This document shows positions 42,069 to 43,931 of a DNA stretch of 43,931 bases, one piece after another. Numbering within the stretch: the stretch's first letter is position 1; every line of letters begins with the position of its first letter. A program made the position numbers and the translations under genes. The stretch is from Mycobacterium sp. NS-7484 (GTDB lineage Bacteria; Actinomycetota; Actinomycetes; Mycobacteriales; Mycobacteriaceae): contig NZ_MBEJ01000074.1 in the NCBI RefSeq assembly GCF_001953975.1, positions 1 to 43,931 on the forward strand, read 5' to 3'. Under the pieces are notes generated by a model. The model was not told where the DNA came from. It was given only the letters and a program-made list of their open reading frames with translations, and ran no database searches.

Positions 42069-42422
42069 TCAGCCGCAGCGGTCGCGGAACTCGACGGCGG
42101 GTTGGCGGATCCCCTGCAGATCGGCACGGACCTGGGGGTTCTCGTCGCCGTAGGCTCGGATCTTCTCCCGGATCTGGTCTTTGGGCAGGCCCTTGAGCCC
42201 GGTCATGAAGGTGTTCACCTCGGGGTGGGCGAACAAATAGTCCGACGTGGCCGCCGAGACGCCCGACATGACCCTGGCGAGGTCGGCGGACGTGCAGTCC
42301 GGTGGCGGGTCGGCGGCTGCGCCCGCGGCGGTGCCCACCAGTGCGGCGCCGGCGATCGCCGCACCGGCAATTCCGACCATCAGCCGGTGCAGGGGGAGGT
42401 GCAGGGAAAACGGTGTTGTCAT
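42069..42422 (-). CDS. Haemophore-like secreted protein, paralogue 3
   Basis: A 117-residue protein with a signal peptide (cleavage about GAAA, residue 37). Key residues follow the spacing of the protein at 19457: C43, Y62 and H66 in SDYLFAHPEVN, Y91 in RAYGDENPQ and C116 at the end of EFRDRCG. This is the family of mycobacterial Rv0203-related secreted haem-binding candidates. ATG 42422 follows GAGGAG. Convergent with the crotonase; the two stop codons touch (TGATCA). It is alone here, away from mmpL11, so its partner is unknown. Confidence 0.8.
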   Translation of the reverse strand: MTTPFSLHLPLHRLMVGIAGAAIAGAALVGTAAGAAADPPPDCTSADLARVMSGVSAATSDYLFAHPEVNTFMTGLKGLPKDQIREKIRAYGDENPQVRADLQGIRQPAVEFRDRCG

Positions 42423-42494
42423 GTTCGGCTCCTCACCGATACGTGTGCGACCTGAACGGCATTGAACGAATACCTTTCGGGGACAGCGGGTTAC

Positions 42495-42809
42495 TCAACG
42501 CGGGCCGATCCCGGGCCGGCCCGGACGTCCGATGTCGATACCACCGCCAGGCGGTGGCCCTGGGTCGATTCCGATGTCGAGATCCCAGTCGGAGTCGCAA
42601 TACCAGTCGTATTCGCAGGGGTAGGGCACGACAGGACCGGACAGTCCGGGCCCGCTTCCGCCGTTGGCGCCACGTACTTCCCCTTGCGCGCACACGGTGA
42701 CGCCGTTGGCATTGGTGCATTCGGCGGCGACGGGTGGGGCGCCGGCGATGGCGATCGGCACGGCAGTGGTGCCCAGGGCTGCGATCAAGAAACGGTGCAG
42801 GACTGACAT
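42495..42809 (-). CDS. Small secreted cysteine-pair protein with acidic Gly/Pro tail
   Basis: A 104-residue protein with a signal peptide ending about VAA (residue 29). Mature cysteines are C31 and C40 in ECTNANGVTVCAQGEVRG, then C65 and C71 in PYPCEYDWYCDSDWD, and a Gly/Pro/Asp/Arg-rich tail. The first pair matches the C-x8/9-TVC loop of the protein at 38785. I have seen similar conserved mycobacterial secreted proteins but know no function. ATG 42809 follows AAAGGCGG. The frame is open far upstream on the minus strand but only as antisense to the next gene. Confidence 0.72.
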   Translation of the reverse strand: MSVLHRFLIAALGTTAVPIAIAGAPPVAAECTNANGVTVCAQGEVRGANGGSGPGLSGPVVPYPCEYDWYCDSDWDLDIGIDPGPPPGGGIDIGRPGRPGIGPR

Positions 42810-42912
42810 GGCCCGCCTTTCCGCCGGAACGCCTTGACCTCTGTGAGCGTAAGCGACGTGAACAGAAAATTCACAGTTTCTTGCGGCAAATCTAAACAGC
42901 AGAGCCCCAATG

Positions 42913-42930
42913 TATTTGGCTTCGCAAATA
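42913..42930. other. TATTTG/CAAATA inverted repeat
   Basis: TATTTG (42913-42918), GCTTCG, CAAATA (42925-42930) in the AT-richer 204-base gap between two divergent genes. A second, weaker repeat GTGAA-N7-TTCAC lies at about 42859-42875. Either may be a regulatory site for the peroxidase operon. Nothing else is evident in this gap. Confidence 0.35.
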
Positions 42931-43013
42931 AGTGACCGGTCGCCGAACCGAAGCCGTTTGTGCTTGGATGAAGCCACCACCATCTGGAGTCCGGTCGCGC
43001 CACGGGAGGCCCG

Positions 43014-43574
43014 ATGTCGACGAGTGAGAACGCCTGGACCACACCGGCAGCCAAGGCCATTCCGAAAGAAGGCTATTTCGAGTTCGAGCGTGGTCGATAC
43101 GGCCCGATCTACCCGAGAACCCCGGCCTGCTACGGGTTCTCCATCATCGCCAAGGTGAAAGAGGGGCGGGAGGAGGCGATCCGCGCCTACGGCAAGCAGA
43201 TCGAAGAGGCGATCGAGGCCAGCCCCGACGTTCTTGCCCCGCTCCGGCTCCACTATCTGCGTTGGCTGCTTTTCGATGTGGGGTCCGGGCTGCATTTTCA
43301 GTACCAGGGCATCTTCGACACCGACTTCGACAAGTACACCGAGGATGCGGTGGCGCTGTTCAGCCAGACCGGAATCACCACGGTGTTCACCAACCTGGAG
43401 GGCTTCCCCGAGGATTGGAAGGAGAACCCGCAGGCCTTCGTCGAGTTCGTCCGAGCCCATCAGTGCCCCAGTTTCCTGGAATATGGCGAATACCCGTACG
43501 TCACCGCCGACGAGATCAAAAAGGCGTTGCGGTTGAAGGCGGCCTTCTCGACCGCGCTCGATCAGATGCAATAG
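43014..43574 (+). CDS. Conserved protein preceding a DyP-type peroxidase
   Basis: A 186-residue soluble protein without signal peptide or membrane helix. The middle, CYGFSIIAKVKEGREEAIRA, then HYLRWLLFDV, HFQYQGIFDTDFDKYTEDAV and TGITTVFTNLEGFPEDW, alternates strands and helices in the order of a ferredoxin-like alpha/beta domain. That is the fold used twice in DyP peroxidases and chlorite dismutases, so a related or partner domain is plausible. I do not recognise the family by name. ATG 43014 follows GGGAGG at a good distance. It ends 8 bases before the peroxidase start, so the two form an operon. Role unknown. Confidence 0.75.
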   Translation: MSTSENAWTTPAAKAIPKEGYFEFERGRYGPIYPRTPACYGFSIIAKVKEGREEAIRAYGKQIEEAIEASPDVLAPLRLHYLRWLLFDVGSGLHFQYQGIFDTDFDKYTEDAVALFSQTGITTVFTNLEGFPEDWKENPQAFVEFVRAHQCPSFLEYGEYPYVTADEIKKALRLKAAFSTALDQMQ

Positions 43575-43582
43575 GGCATCGG

Positions 43583-43931
43583 ATGTCATCCGTCCTGGAG
43601 CTCGACGACATTCAGCACATCGTGCTGACCCGTACACCGGCCTTGACGGGCCGTTACGAATTCCTGTCGTTCGATGACGCCGCCGACGGACGCGGCTGGT
43701 TGCGTGGCCTGCTCGACCGGGTGGCTTCAGTGGCCGAAGCGCGTGATTCGATGGAGGCCACCCGACGCTGGATCAGCCTGGCGTTCACCTGGAATGGGCT
43801 ACGCGCCCTGGGCGTCGACGAAGAATCGCTGGCCACTTTCCCTGAGGAGTTTCGGGAAGGCATGGCGGCTCGGGCGGACATCCTGGGCGACACCGGGCCG
43901 AACAGCCCGCAGGGCTGGGTGGTCGTGCCCA
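43583..43931 (+). CDS. DyP-type peroxidase-like protein, N-terminal part
   Basis: The first 116 codons; the rest is beyond the window. The opening LELDDIQHIVLTRTPALTGR, then YEFLSFDDAADGRGWLRGLL, FTWNGLRALGVDEESLATFP, EEFREGMAARADILGDTGPN and PQGWVVVP matches the actinobacterial DyP-type peroxidase family, in which haem is bound by a His in the C-terminal half (not visible here). DyP peroxidases oxidise dyes, lignin-like compounds or porphyrins with peroxide. No Tat or Sec signal is present, so it should be cytoplasmic. It is coupled to the preceding gene. The assignment rests on the N-terminal domain only. Confidence 0.78.
   Translation, partial: MSSVLELDDIQHIVLTRTPALTGRYEFLSFDDAADGRGWLRGLLDRVASVAEARDSMEATRRWISLAFTWNGLRALGVDEESLATFPEEFREGMAARADILGDTGPNSPQGWVVVP

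Noticed and set aside
42859..42875. GTGAA-N7-TTCAC as a CRP site
   Set aside because: Spacing does not match TGTGA-N6-TCACA.

Overview
The window is high-GC actinobacterial DNA from a mycobacterium, most likely a fast-growing Mycolicibacterium. This rests on gene content and order, not on a search. From about 3 kb to 41 kb the order matches, as I remember it, the M. tuberculosis Rv0188-Rv0214 segment: SPW protein, ilvD, ricR, MFS, L,D-transpeptidase, zmp1, Rv0199/Rv0200, Rv0201c, mmpL11, the Rv0203 haemophore, Rv0204c, Rv0205, mmpL3, Rv0207c, trmB, Rv0209/Rv0210, pckA and fadD4. Extra genes interrupt that backbone. They are a large LuxR-type ATPase regulator, a thiamine-binding protein, a second haemophore-like gene with a PrrAB-like two-component system, a DUF3054 protein, an M23 lipoprotein, a cyclase/NB-ARC signalling protein, a DOPA-dioxygenase-like enzyme, several small secreted proteins, a crotonase and the start of a DyP-type peroxidase operon.

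Layout. 1-1.5 kb: the start of an mmpS gene, a decayed methyltransferase gene and a divergent TetR regulator with a dyad between them. 1.5-6.3 kb: HTTM-like membrane protein, SPW protein, LAL regulator. 6.3-11.4 kb: ilvD, copper sensor ricR with a textbook operator, thiamine-binding protein, MFS exporter, L,D-transpeptidase, ended by a bidirectional terminator. 11.4-18.5 kb: zmp1, the OmamA/OmamB pair, an Rv0201c-like protein coupled to mmpL11. 18.8-24.6 kb: two haemophore-like secreted proteins, the two-component system, DUF3054, M23 lipoprotein, and a flippase-like membrane protein. 24.7-33 kb: AI-2E family permease, mmpL3 (TMM flippase), NYN-domain protein, trmB and a pair of GTPase-like proteins. 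33-35 kb: pckA followed by a 26-bp perfect hairpin. 35-43.9 kb: signalling protein, DODA-like enzyme, secreted proteins, fadD4-crotonase operon, a third haemophore-like gene, and a two-gene operon ending in a DyP-type peroxidase cut by the window edge.

How it fits together. The core is cell-envelope construction (MmpL3 and MmpL11 lipid export, L,D-transpeptidase, Zmp1, Mce-associated proteins) mixed with haem and copper handling (RicR, three haemophore-like proteins, DyP peroxidase). Central metabolism (ilvD, pckA, trmB) is interleaved. Points worth a second look: an 18-bp perfect palindrome carrying the -35 box of fadD4, a one-base variant of the RicR site upstream of mmpL11, two adjacent GTPase-like proteins that both lack the P-loop lysine, an AGGAGG Shine-Dalgarno that faces only an AUC codon, and three haemophore-like proteins sharing a Tyr/His/Tyr pattern. 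No intergenic gap exceeds 300 bases. I see no tRNA, rRNA, CRISPR array or insertion sequence.
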